DNA from: Phycomyces blakesleeanus NRRL 1555(-)
Taxonomy: Eukaryota; Mucoromycota; Mucoromycetes; Mucorales; Phycomycetaceae
Assembly: GCF_001638985.1 (NCBI RefSeq)
Contig: NW_017265141.1
Coordinates: 923,001 to 987,000 of the forward strand
DNA length: 64,000 nt
Direction of reading: 5' to 3'
Shown here: in pieces, positions 36,469 to 48,512 of the stretch
Position numbering within the stretch: the first letter of the stretch is position 1
How the letters are laid out: each line of letters opens with the position of its first letter
Position numbers and translations under genes: made by a program
Notes under the pieces: generated by a model
What the model was told of the DNA's origin: nothing
What the model saw: the letters and a program-made list of their open reading frames with translations, nothing else
The model's database searches: none

Positions 36469-39400
36469 TTAGGCATCATTGTCATTGAGTTTGGCCTGAG
36501 GCTGATTTCGTCTGGCAAGCATGCTTCTCAGTCGTAATGTAGAACCAGGTCCTCGTTGTCCTGCCTTTCCTGTCTTCTTCAGGGCTGTAGAGGCAGTACT
36601 ATCAATAGGAGCAGGTCCTGTTGTTGTTGATGAGGATAATGATAATGTTCCTGTTCCTATTCCTATTCCTGTTCCTGTTCCTGCTGTTGCTGTTATTGTC
36701 GATCCTGATCCTGATCCTAATCCTGGTCCTGATCCTGAGCCAATACTCGACTGCAGTGGTGATTGCTGTGAGTATTGTGACATTAAACCTGGTCTACTGG
36801 CAATAGCAAGCTTTGAAGATTTGATATTCGAATAATTTCCTGCTGAGTTCATATTTCCTCCTGTTGTTGCTGCTGCTGATAAGCCATAAGCATTATTGTT
36901 GCTGTTGTTACTATTGTTACTATTGTTATAATTGGCTGTTGGAGTAGAAGACGTATTCGTAGAAGATTGTGCTTGCTTTTGGGAGTCCTTGGTCTTGATT
37001 GTGAGGGAGTTTGTGCGAACACGAGGTGTGCTCGTGGCCACCTTAACCAAAGGTCCGGGCCGAGCATTGGCTGAGTGTCGATGTGAAATTGGCACTTTCT
37101 TTGGAAGTGGGAACATTGCTGGAGATACAGCATTCGAGAATCCTATAGTTGATGTTGATGTTGATGTCGGTGTTGTTGCAGCTGTTGGTGTGGTTGGTGT
37201 AGATGATTTGAGCATAGAATTGTTATTATTGTTGTTAGACATAATCGTAACACTCAGTACAGCTGGAACTGGTGGTAAAGGAGGAGGCGGTGATGAACGG
37301 GCCACATTCATTGGCACGGCAGTCGCAACTGTGGTAGTTGATACAGGCACAGGTAGCATACTCGTGTCAGTTGTGGATGTGGAACCATGCAAGGAAGGTG
37401 TCCGACTGTGTCCGGGACGTCCGGGACGAGACATCAGTGCCATTTCTGTTTGAGACAGACTGTTTCTGATTGTACGTGAATTACTTGGAGAAGTAGGTGG
37501 AGGCGATTGTTTGCCCTGAATATCAAATGGTACACGATCTGGGTGTACTGGTAGCTGTGTAGTTATTATCATTTTTTGTTGTTGGTTGGTTGGTTGGTTG
37601 TTGTACAAGTCAGGAGATTTATATATATATATTTATATATTTATGTGTGTGTGTGTGTGGATATTAAAATAAATAAATTTGAACAAGGAGAAAATCATTA
37701 GAATTTTTGGTCGTTTTTTTTTTTTTGTAAACCTTGAGACACATAGACAGAAAATGAAAGTTCACCATGACTTTTACTACCTTTATATTTAAAGCTAATA
37801 ACCAATACTTCTTCTCACTGCTACTAGTGCTACTATTGCTACTATGACTATCACTCACGTTTTTTGCCAGGAGGTCATCTTCTCTGTCTAGAATGGCAAT
37901 GATATCCTTGCCATCTACTAATAGAGGCGTGTCCTTTGCATGTGCTTTCCACAAAGCCTCGCTTTCTCTGATTTTTTCTCCGAGCTAAACAAACCATTTA
38001 TATATATTATATAATTATAGAAATATTGTTAATCAATATATATATACATACATTTTACTTGATTTAAATGATTATAACTATAATTATGTATGTATGTATA
38101 TATGTATGTGTGCGTCTCTCACCAGTCTAATTTGTTCGGTATTGCGTCTCCGTCCGCTACGTAACAGGATTGTCCTTCGTTTGAGATGGCTCTTGGCAGA
38201 CAGGGCAATTGTCTTGGCAATTCCCAAGTCTATAAGAACCTTTTGAAGCACTTGAACATCAGCTACAAAACAACAATAAATATAAATATATTGAATTTAT
38301 TAGGCAATAATATGAATCACACAAAATATTTCAATATTATTCTCTTTATTTCTTTCTTTCTTTTATTTGATTGATTTTATTGGACAGTGATGAATTGTAT
38401 ATGTATATGTATATATATATATATATTATTATTATTATTATTATTATTATTTTGTTGTTGTTGTTGAAATATAGCCCATCTCCTGTAAACTTTATATATA
38501 TATATATATTGGGTGGGTTGGTGTTGGTGTAGGAGTAGGTATATGTGCAGGCGTGGGTGTGAGTATAAAAGGAGTACTTACTTGTGGTGCCAACAGCTTC
38601 AAAAAATTTGCCGGAATCCAATTCAAGTTGAAATATGAGGTCGTTAAGTTGTCGTAATATATGTTTTGTATCTGGCTTGTAGCGTATTTTGGTAGCATAT
38701 TTTGGTGCATACTAATTTTATATAAGCGATATAAGATACATATAAGTTTTTTTTGTGCAGTATATGCATGTAACATCAAATAATATTAACAAACAAGGCT
38801 TACGTTGGTGCGTTCTCTCTTTTCTGCCTCGATTCCACTATTACTACTGTGTGTACTGTGGTTACTGGCAAGTGACGGTCGTCTTCCGGTTGAAAATCGA
38901 TAAAAATTATTGACGTTTCCATCCTGATCAATACTAGCACCACCAGTGCCAGCGATAGAAGCAGAAGCAGAAGAAGCGTAAAGACTATTCGCTGATTTTA
39001 TGGCTGAATCAAGACTGGCTTCTGCATTCATCAAGATAGTTTCACGTGAATGTGGTTTAAGATCGTCAGCAATGCCCATCTCCTTTAGCATAGTCTCAAT
39101 CTGAGCCGTTGTGCATTCGACATCGTAAACAACTTGATTTGTTATTTCAAGTTGTGCCATCAATTCATTCAACTCTGCTGTCTTGAGGGTTAGGATACCC
39201 CGCAGATTCGCAATAGTTTGAGCACCCTAATGTAAAGAATAAGAAGAAATAAAACATGTATATAATAGAAGGAGCAGAACAAGCAATGGCAAAGATTTGG
39301 GTGTTCAATTCGATTCCATTTGATTCGATTTAATTCAATTCGATTCCATTTGATTCCATTTTTCAATTCAATTCAATTCAATTCAATTCAATTCAATTCA

Positions 39401-39802
39401 GTTCAGTTCAGTTCAGTTCAGTTCAGTTTAATTCAATTCAATCCAATTCAATTTAATTCAATTCATTATAAGAATGTGTGTAATTTTACTACTATTACTA
39501 TTATTCTTATTCTTATTTTATTAACTACATAAAGAATAAAGAAACAAAGAAATGAAATGAAATGAAATGAAATGAAATAAAAGAAAATTGGCTGCTGACC
39601 GTACCTCATCAAGTTTGGTCAACAGTTGAAGGACAGCTTTATCTGCCATTGTGAATTGTTGTCCATTTGCTGAAAGATGCTGTTGTTGTTCTTTTGTATG
39701 TGTTGATGTTTGGTCAGCCAATGAACAGTCTGGTTGGTCTTGCTTCATTGGTAAGTGAGTGGTTGTAGGGTCGTGATGGGCATCCCAGAGAAGTTGAGAC
39801 AT
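36469..39802 (-). CDS. Unknown protein with helical N-terminal half and Ser/Thr/Pro-rich tail (700 aa)
   Basis: Exons in transcript order: 39802-39605, 39226-38804, 38711-38582, 38262-38123, 37984-37859, 37554-36469 (2103 nt, phases consistent). Residues about 50-110 look like a coiled coil (AVLQLLTKLDE, LTLKTAELNELMAQLEITN). Another helical region spans about 208-339 (YKPDTKHILRQLNDLIFQLE, VQVLQKVLIDLGIAKTIAL, EALWKAHAKDTPLLVDGKD). The last 360 residues are low complexity, rich in Ser, Thr, Pro and Asn, with a basic end (STLRLRSMLARRNQP). I do not recognise the family. Such a layout is common in cytoskeletal or scaffold proteins, but that is only a comparison. The first intron (39227-39604) is filled with TTCAA and GAAAT pentamer repeats. 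Confidence 0.78.
39300..39580. repeat. TTCAA/TTCAG and GAAAT pentamer repeats in an intron
   Basis: A long tract of TTCAA units drifting into GTTCA units (39300-39465), plus five GAAAT units (about 39551-39578), occupy the first intron of the 700-aa gene. Frames running through it are repeat translations. Confidence 0.85.
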
Positions 39803-40035
39803 TCTAGTAGTATTATTATTATTATTATTTCTTAGGAGACGTTAAATAAGAAGCTAAAGAAGAAGTTGAGAAAGAGAGAGAGAAGATTTGCTTATAAAGA
39901 AGGAGGTAGAAGTGGAGGTAGAGAGAGGTTGGTTGTTTTTTTAGGCTTTTATATAAAGAGTGGCCAATAGGGCATATAAAAAATAAATAAATAAAAAATA
40001 AAATAAATAAATAAAATAAAGAGAAACAAACAAAT

Positions 40036-40066
<31 letters not shown>

Positions 40067-42330
40067 TAAAACATAAAATATAAAAAATATAAACTTTAAA
40101 TGAAATATATATCTATTTATCTATATCTATATATAAATTATATAATATGTAAAAGATATAAGATAAAATCAAGTCAAATCAAATAAAGGCAAATATAAGA
40201 TATATATATATATATATATTTTATAAGTAAAATATACAAAAGATACGTAGAGAAAGAAGAGAAGCAGAGAGGTAAAGAGAAAGAGGGAAGAAAGAGGGAA
40301 GAGTTGGGGGGAAAAGTTCAGCTTATGTCTATTATTTATTTAATTAATTAATTATAATTGTTATTTTGGCTTGATATTTTATATATCTACATAATTCCAT
40401 ATATGAATATATACAAAAAAAGAGGAAATATATATATTATTCCCTTAATATGTACATAATACATAATAAATAATAATAATTAAATTAAATGAAATGAAAT
40501 ACATATAAATCCAAATTAGACATTAGAGACATAAAAGGTTATTAAAGTTATATTTTTTATGTATGTATGTAGGTAAAGATGTACATATGCATGTGTGAGT
40601 GTTGCACATGTGTGGTCAAGTCACTATTGATTTGTACTGATTCTTATTCTCACACTTGTACTGTACATAAATAAATAAATAAATAAACAATATCTATGTA
40701 GGTATGTATGTCTAATACAGAAAGGTTGATGTCATATATGTATATATATTAACATCTTACAAAAATCCCTCTTTCTCTCTTTTACTTGTATACTGCTTAT
40801 CATTCCTCTATTTTATTATGTGTATTAAAAGAATTATTGGCCATTTTTGCAATGCACATCTTACACACAGGATACTATTTAATACACTTGTAATTGAATC
40901 ACAAAATAAACACTATATTATTAAATGCGGATTTTCTGTATTGTCCAGACTAATGATACTTTCATGTTTTGTTTCATTATTTTTCAAAATATGTATGTAT
41001 CTATGCATGTATGTACCTCTTGATAAGCACATATGCATACAGGTAACTAACTAAAAAGAAAGAAAAAAACAACAACAATAACCCTCAAATATTAACTGTG
41101 TTATATTTACTTATTGCGCCACACGCATCCCAAGCTAAATATAGGCAAGAAGAAGCAGAAGCAGAAGAAGCAGAAGAAGAAGTAAAGAGAAGAAAGAAAA
41201 GAAAAGTGATCAAATTGAAACAAATTATCGTTACTATATGTATACATACATACATTTTTCCTTTCTTGTGTACACACTCGCCACAATCATTAACCCTTTA
41301 TAATTAATACTAGTATTAGCCACACCAGTAGTATGTGTATATATTATTACCATAAAATTCACTAAATGTATACTAGAGCTAATTAACCAAATGATAATTA
41401 AAAGGAAAAGAAAGTATTCAATTTGGTTTTTGGTTCCTGACAATATATGTATATGTGTATGTATATGCGTGTGTTCATAATTTAGTTTGATATTTGAAAG
41501 GCTCATTATATAAATTGCTAGAATCTTATGTAAGATAGATTATAAACAAACACAAAAGAAGGGTGAAAAAAAAGGTAGGAGGCTTTCGATCTTCATGCTT
41601 CATTAACAGCATAAACGTCGATCAATACATCACAATATTGAAAATCGGTTCTTTCTCTTTTCATACTAAAGAAAGAGAAATTGAAAATAAAAGGCACCCT
41701 TACATATATATATGTGTGTGTGTGAGAATTACTTTGATTATGGCGTACTTCTTTAGGTCTTGGTTAGCTGGTCGTGTTTTTATACAGCTTTTCTCTGTGT
41801 TTTTAAGACATCTTTCTTTTTAGTTTTTATTGTATTTCACACTACATGTCTATGGTTCTGTTTATCGGGTGGAAATAATCATCTTCTCCTTAACGTTGCA
41901 ACTCGAATACCTATATATCTCTGTCTGTATCTAGCTACAAATACATATATAATAACTTATAGATATTGCTGGTGATGAACTGTGTGTATATTTGTCTTTT
42001 TGTGTCCTTTCAATTCTTGACATCTCAATGGTTTCACTAAACCTTTTTGCGTTCTTTCTTGTCTCACACTCCAGCCACTTTTGGGGGGGGGGTACTACAT
42101 TTTGCAAAACATTCGTACACAGAAAGAGAGGTATAAAGAAAGAGAGAAAGAATTAAAGAGATTGGATCCGCCCATTAGATTATCAAGGTAGGTATATTTA
42201 AAAGATCACAAGATTCTCCGTACCCTGTACAATATTAAGCAATATTAACACAAAATACCCTACTCCTGCAAGCAGTTACTTTTCAAAATAGAACAAGCTA
42301 TAAATTTGATAATCAATTACAAACACATAC

Positions 42331-42369
<39 letters not shown>

Positions 42370-43214
42370 TAAATGTAAAGAAGAATAAACCAAAAAGAAA
42401 TCAACGCGCTTTATTACCATAAATAATAATAAAAAGATATACAAAATATAATCTTTCAGTATTTAAACCCCATAATTACAATCATCACTATCACCACCAC
42501 AAGTGTCATTATTATTATCATTGTCATCATCATTAACAGTATGACTATAAGAATAATAATCAATTTCAACAGAGACCAATTGAAACCCAAGATGTTTTAT
42601 TTTGTTCAAAGCCTATGGTCGTGTTTAAGAAAAACAAACAAATAAACAAATACTACAATAAGAATCGCTGACAGAAACCACCATCGTTTGTATTTGAATC
42701 GTTTTGTTCTGTTTTGTTTCATTTCATTTCGTTTCGTATTCTTTGACATTTAAACATAACCATTATTGTATATGCAACCATTTATTCCTAAATCCAAAAA
42801 ATATTGTCTCACAAAGAACAAGTGAATATTCAATCCTGTCTATATTAAATTATATTATATCAGAAAGAACAGAGTTCATATCAACATATTAATCTACCTA
42901 TATATCTGTATATATACAAAATTATGTATATGTGGAATTTAAAGAGGTGTATATATATAAAGAGAGAAAGAGAGAGAGAGAGAGAGTTCAGTTTAAACTT
43001 TACCATCACCACTGACCTTGCATAAACCCCTTTGATGACGTCGCGTTATAATCCATTCAAACTATACTGTACTATACTATACTTTTTTTTTTTCTTTTAC
43101 TTTTTTGTGAACACACATACAGTAATATATATATATAATAATATTTCTTCGGTTTTATCTCGGCTGTTTCTTGTCCTTGCCTTTCGATCAAAATTTGATT
43201 AACCTCATTTAACA
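39803..43214. other. Gene-free divergent intergenic region
   Basis: 3.4 kb between the starts of the 700-aa gene (-) and TMEM33 (+). Very AT-rich, with AAAT tetramers (about 39975-40062), TA runs (40199-40220), GAAGCA units (41150-41180), ACATAT hexamers (about 42328-42370), a GGGGGGGG run (42085-42092) and a GA run (42960-42987). A TGACGTC motif lies at 43036-43042, about 180 bases before TMEM33. Short frames here show no protein-like composition. Confidence 0.5.
43036..43042. promoter_or_regulatory. CRE/ATF-like motif upstream of TMEM33
   Basis: TGACGTC followed by G, about 180 bases before the TMEM33 start. CRE-type sites bind bZIP proteins. This is a short match and may be chance. Confidence 0.25.
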
Positions 43215-44471
43215 ATGGCATCCACAACTACACCAAGTCTAGCTGATCTATTCAAGGTACTTTTTTATTTCTATATATAAATAGACAGAGTAATCACTTT
43301 ATTGGGAAGAATGAGAGTGTTTTTTTTTTACTAGAAAAAAAAAAAGACTAAATGTCATAAATGTCTCATTGCTTTTTGTAATTGTGCTCTAAATAATATT
43401 TTATTTATCAAACAACAAAAATAGACGCTACAGTTTGCTTGGTTCATTGGTCACGTCCTCACCTTGTTTGGCTCTGTGTTCTATGTCCTTTCACTTATTA
43501 TCTTTCGATCGAGCATTTTTGCATATACACTTGCTTATGCAGGTGCGCTTGTGTCCTATGCCGTCGTTCTTTACAAAACTTATGGTGTAAGTTGAAATAC
43601 TTTTTATTTATGAGTTTATGCTTATTATGCTTATTCGAAATACAATAAACTGATCCAATCCAGTTATCCAATTTGATTTGATCTAACATACATTTGATGT
43701 GTACACATATTATTTTGTAGTCACCAAAGTTAACGGCTGATTATGGAAGAAGATTATCGACAGACGAGAACACATACTACCTCGTACTGTCTTTATTATG
43801 GCTTTCACAACCTCCAATGGCTGGTAATTATACAATTATTACATAATGTTTGCTCTGTCTTTTTTCATACTAACACACACACAAACCTTTTTTTTTTTTT
43901 AAAAAAAAAAAAACTAGTCACCTTGATTCCTTTTGTTACATTCTCTGCCTTTCATGTGCTTGGATATCTTCGCACAACTCTCTTACCAGTCTTGCTAGCT
44001 GAACAGCAACAGCATAAGCAGCCTCATCAGACTGGTAGCAGTAGTAATGCAAGTGGATCCCAGACTGGCGCTGAACCCTGGCAGACCAAGACGCAACAAC
44101 AGATCAAGACCTGGACAGACACCAACTACGGCCCGGCCATGCGCTTTGTTGCTCAGGTTGAGGTAGTGGGTGTAATGGGTCGCCTGTTGTTGGGTGTCTT
44201 TAGCCTGCGCTTTCTGCCCATCTTCTTATTTGCTCAGTTCCTTCGATCGCGGTATCACCTTTCGACATACACTCGCATGTCATTTAGTGATCTGGCCAGC
44301 AACCTCAATCGTGTCTTGCTGCCACCAACAGCCAGCAGTAAGGTTCCTCTTCTGGTCAGCAAGGTGTACACAAACGTCCGTGATATGTTGATTCGTTTTG
44401 CTACCAATACTACTCCTGCTGCTGCTACTACACCCACTCCTGCCACTACTTCTACCTCTACTACTAATTAA
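43215..44471 (+). CDS. TMEM33: TMEM33/Pom33/Tts1-family ER and nuclear-envelope membrane protein (286 aa)
   Basis: Four exons: 43215-43256, 43425-43586, 43721-43823, 43918-44471 (861 nt, phases consistent). The protein has hydrophobic segments at about 15-50 (LQFAWFIGHVLTLFGSVFYV and on), 56-70, 95-125 (YLVLSLLWLSQPPMAVTLIP) and near 175-205. A polar Gln/Ser insert lies at about 140-160 and a low-complexity Ala/Thr tail at the end. The order and the segments LYKTYG, NTYYLVLSLLWL and HVLGYLRTTLLP fit the TMEM33 family. In yeasts Pom33/Tts1 acts in nuclear pore distribution and ER tubule shape together with reticulons. The intron before exon 4 has a T-run directly followed by an A-run just before the acceptor. 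Confidence 0.9.
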
Positions 44472-44988
44472 TGAGGAAGACATTAGAGAGCCTCCGACTC
44501 GATACAAACACCCCCCTCAAATATATACATATATAAATAAGACCAAACAAAGAATCACAAATGCATCTCATTTATAATTAATTAAAAAAATATTTATATA
44601 TAATAATTTCATCTTGAAACTTAAACATATGCGTTACTCAATGCTTCTTCATTTTCACTCATGTCAAAATTAGCTCTATATAGCTCGATTCTTTCTTTCT
44701 TTCTTTCTTTCTTTATTTTTGTATAATAATGAGAGGTTTATTTTTCTTTTATCCAAAACAACTACACTACCAGTAAGATGTTTCTTCTTTATATTCTTGT
44801 ATGTGGGTACCTGTGTGTGTGTGTTTTTGTTTTCTTTACAATTCTATATACAATGGTTGCTTTTTTGACTTTACAACATTTTTTTTTCTCATTTTTTGTT
44901 TGTTTGTTTGCTTGCTTGCTTGTTGCTCTGTTTGGTTTCTTTCAACCTTCTTTGAGGTTCATTTGGTTCTTATTATTTCTTGATGTTT
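44472..44988. other. Convergent intergenic region
   Basis: About 520 bases between the 3' ends of TMEM33 and the aminopeptidase gene, with CTTT tetramers (44692-44715) and T/C-rich stretches. No gene seen. Confidence 0.5.
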
Positions 44989-47900
44989 TTAAGCAAAGCG
45001 ACCAGAGTTCTTCTCGACCCATGCGGCAACCGACTCATGATCACGCTGGACCCACTTGCCATTCACCTTGGCACCTTCGATGGCCTGCTGAAGAGGACGG
45101 GCATATTCACGAGTATCCTTTTCGGCAAAAAAGGCCTCGATTTCTGCAATCTTGTCCAAGCAAGTGAATCCACTGACGGACGAGCGGACAGCCGAGCCAA
45201 ACAAGGAAAGCGACTTTGCAAACTTTGCGTGCAGCATGTCGTAATTCTGCGAGAAAAAGTCCCAGAACAGATCGCGGGCTTCGGGGTTTGTCGAGAGTGA
45301 TCTAAAGACGTAAATGGAGTCCTGGCCACGGACTTCGTTCTCGTCCAGGCTCATCTGCAAGTAGCGGTCGATAAGAGTCGGGCTCTTGGCTCCACCAAGC
45401 GCACTCAGGGCAATCAGGCGCTGGTCGGTTGGGATGGTCTGGTCATGGTAGATCTTGTGGATCTCGTCCCAGAGGCGGATCTCTTCTTCTTCGTCCTTGG
45501 CAGCACGCAAGACAATGTTGTAGACCGGGCCACGCAGGTTGGGATGCAGAGCCTCGGTATCGCCACCAGCGCACAGCCAGAATCGGCGCTTGGCCTCGTC
45601 GATTGTGGCAGCGTCTTTGGATAGGCCAGCATTCGAAATAGCAAGCACACGCAGGATGTTGGTCAGGTAGTCGTCAGTAGCAGCAAATTCCCAGCCGAGG
45701 CGGTGGGCAACAGGGGCAAACAGGCTGCGGCGCAGACCCTTGATGGCGTCTCGGATAGCAGGGGGCTGACCGTACCATGTAGACAGAATGTTTCCGAGGT
45801 GAGTGCTCAACTGAGACCAGACACTATATAAATTTGTAAACAAATAAAAATGATATGTAAGTATAATCCGTATGCTGGAGTGCGTGCGTGCGCGTGTGTT
45901 TTTTTTAAAAAAAAGTATACATGTAAAGAAATACTTACAAGTAATCAGTCTCGTTCTCAAATGCTTCAGCCAATTCAAGGAAGGCAGCCGTGGTCTGTTC
46001 ACCACTGACACACAGGTTACCGGAATCAGCCAAAAGACCAACACGGTCGGATGTGTTGTGCAAAAGGCCGCTGTTTTCTTTCTTGATTTCATCGGCAAAC
46101 TTGCGGATGATGTCAATGGGGTAGTTAACCCGGTAAACTGCGGTCTGGTTAGCATTGAGCTTGAACAAGGTCTCGGAGGTCAAGTCAAAGTTCTGGGTCT
46201 TCTCGGTCAAGGTCCAGCTTTCGATCTTTTCGGGGGTAAGGACTCCCAAAGGTGCCCACCAGACAGTTTCGTCTTCTTCTTCCTTGAGATCACCAGTAGA
46301 CAAGTAACGAGTTTGGGTGACCTGGAAAGACGAAGGATCGTCCTGGTGAACCTTCAGTACAGGATACTAAAATATAAATAGGAAGGTTAGTTAGTTAAAT
46401 GAAAAGAAAATTTATGAACGGATTAATAGATTGAAGAAGGAAACGGCTATATATGTATAAACACGCATACATGTACATGCATGCATGCAAGCATGCATGG
46501 ATATATGCATGTACTTATGTATCTGCATCTATATATACGTCTAAATTGACGTCTACATTTGTATTGATAATGGTTACTTACGCCAACGCGCTTGGTCCAC
46601 AAGGTCATAAAGTTAGACACATCCACACCAGCTTCTTCACTGAGGGCAGTCCAGAGATCATTTGTGGATGCATTGCTCAACTTGTGACGGTGGAGGTAAC
46701 GTCTAACACCAGCCAAGAATGTCTCGACACCAAGCCATGAGCTCAACATACGAATGACACTGGCACCCTTGTAGTAAGAAATGGCATCGAAGATCTGGTG
46801 AATCTCTGCGGGATCGTTGACGGCAACTTCGATTGGGTGGGAGGATCGCAGAGCATCGAGATTCAAAGCTCTGGGCATATCTTCATTGACAAATGAGGTC
46901 CACACATCCCAGTCAGGGAAGATGTTGTCAACGGCCAACCATCCGACCCAAGTAGCAAAACCTTCATTCAACCACAAGTGATCCCACCACTCCATTGTAA
47001 CCTACATATATAGTAAGATATATTTAGTTTCAACAAAACCCAAAGAACCGAAAACACACACACACACATATATATATATATTTCATCAAGAGGCACTTAC
47101 CAAGTTACCGAACCACTGATGAGCGAGTTCGTGACAGACAGTGTAGGCAGTGCTTTTCTTAAAGACAATAGACGACGACTTTTCGTCATACAAAAGAGCA
47201 ACGGTACGGTAAGTGATGAGACCCCAGTTCTCCATGGCGCCGGCCTCAAAATCAGGAATAGCAACCATGTCGACCTTGGGAAGAGGATAGGCTTCACCAA
47301 ACACCTTTGCAAAGTACTCCAGAGCCAAAACACAGACATTGAGTGCATGGCGACCCTGTTCAACCGAGCCAGGTAAGGCGTAGACACGGGAGCGGATGGG
47401 CTGGCCATTATGTTCGCCAGAGGTGAAAGCTTCGATATACTCAAATGGACCGACCACAAATGCCAAGAGGTATGTGCTCATCAAAGGAGTGGTGGCGTAC
47501 TTGACTTCCTTGAGTGTAATTGGGCCAACTTCTTTGCCTTCATGCTTGCCCTCAAGCTTACCAACCTCGGTTCCCTTGCCTACTTCGTGATAAGGTTTTT
47601 CGGACAGAACGTTCATGTTGGATAGGGCGGTCAAGTGATCAGGGACGATAAGTGTGACATCAAATGTGGCCTTGAGAGAAGGCTAACAGACCGATACAAA
47701 TATACGTTTGTGTGTAATTGTATCAAAAGATAATTTGATTTGATTTGGTTTGGTTTGATGTTAGTGATTCATTTCCTTTGATTAATTGATTGTTTTGGCT
47801 CTTTAAAGACGACTGATAAAGTTTTGTGTGAAAAACAAAATAAAAGTTTGATTTACCTCATCCCAGCATGGGAAGGCGCGTCTGGCATCAGTAGCTTCAA

Positions 47901-48512
47901 ACTGGGTTGTTGCAAGGTACTGAACTTCACCATTGTCGTCCTTGTACGACGAACGATAGAAACCGGCCATCTGGTCATTCAATACACCCTCAAACACAAT
48001 ATCCAAGACCGCTGTTGTGTTGGCCTTGACAGACTCTTGGAAAGTCAGTGTAGCAAGATCCCTCTTTTCATCATAAGTAATTTCAGTTGCAGTCTGACTA
48101 ATAACAATAACATCCGTATGAGTATTGGTACTGTAGCCTGAGGTTTGGATGAGCTGGGAAACTTGTTTAGTAAGCTTACGTGGACTCTGTCTTAAGGTGG
48201 GATGAAGCAAGTGTTGCAGAATGGATCTTGATATCGTGGGTATTGAGAACAATGGTTGTAGAGTCTTCTTTGATTTCCAAGCTACATATTACGTGTTTAG
48301 TACGCAATTAGGCCAATATAAAAGAAGAAGAAGAAAAACATGCCCATTCTTCTCTTTTTACTTCAACTTATTGGAAAAACTTACTCCACTTTGACACGAC
48401 CATGGAATACAAATGTTTTGAGATTTGGCTTCAGAGACAAATCATAGTGAACAGGCTTTACATTAGTGGGGAGAACCTGTCTAACAGGGGTTTGGGCAGA
48501 GGGTTTGCACAT
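44989..48512 (-). CDS. APE2: M1-family zinc aminopeptidase, Ape2/Aap1/puromycin-sensitive type (911 aa)
   Basis: Exons in transcript order: 48512-48385, 48281-48180, 48097-47857, 47682-47101, 47001-46582, 46366-45939, 45823-44989 (2736 nt, phases consistent). The start at 48512 is the only ATG before the conserved [17 protein letters not shown] opening; the frame stays open upstream but has no ATG. The substrate-binding GAMENWG lies near 304. The zinc site is [11 protein letters not shown] (His341, Glu342, His345), with the third ligand in NEGFAT (Glu364), giving the correct HExxH-x18-E spacing. The C-terminal ERAP1-like helical domain is full length. The enzyme removes N-terminal residues from peptides in the cytosol and perhaps periplasm; no signal peptide is seen. 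The symbol follows the closest yeast type and is not meant to exclude AAP1. No active-site loss. Confidence 0.95.

Noticed and set aside
36521..37453. Plus-strand frames with Val/Pro/Asp-rich repeats
   Set aside because: They are antisense to the Ser/Thr-rich last exon of the 700-aa gene and have no splice-consistent partners.
44980..46381. Plus-strand frames of 106 and 169 codons
   Set aside because: They are antisense to aminopeptidase exons, which carry the ERAP1-like domain in the other strand.
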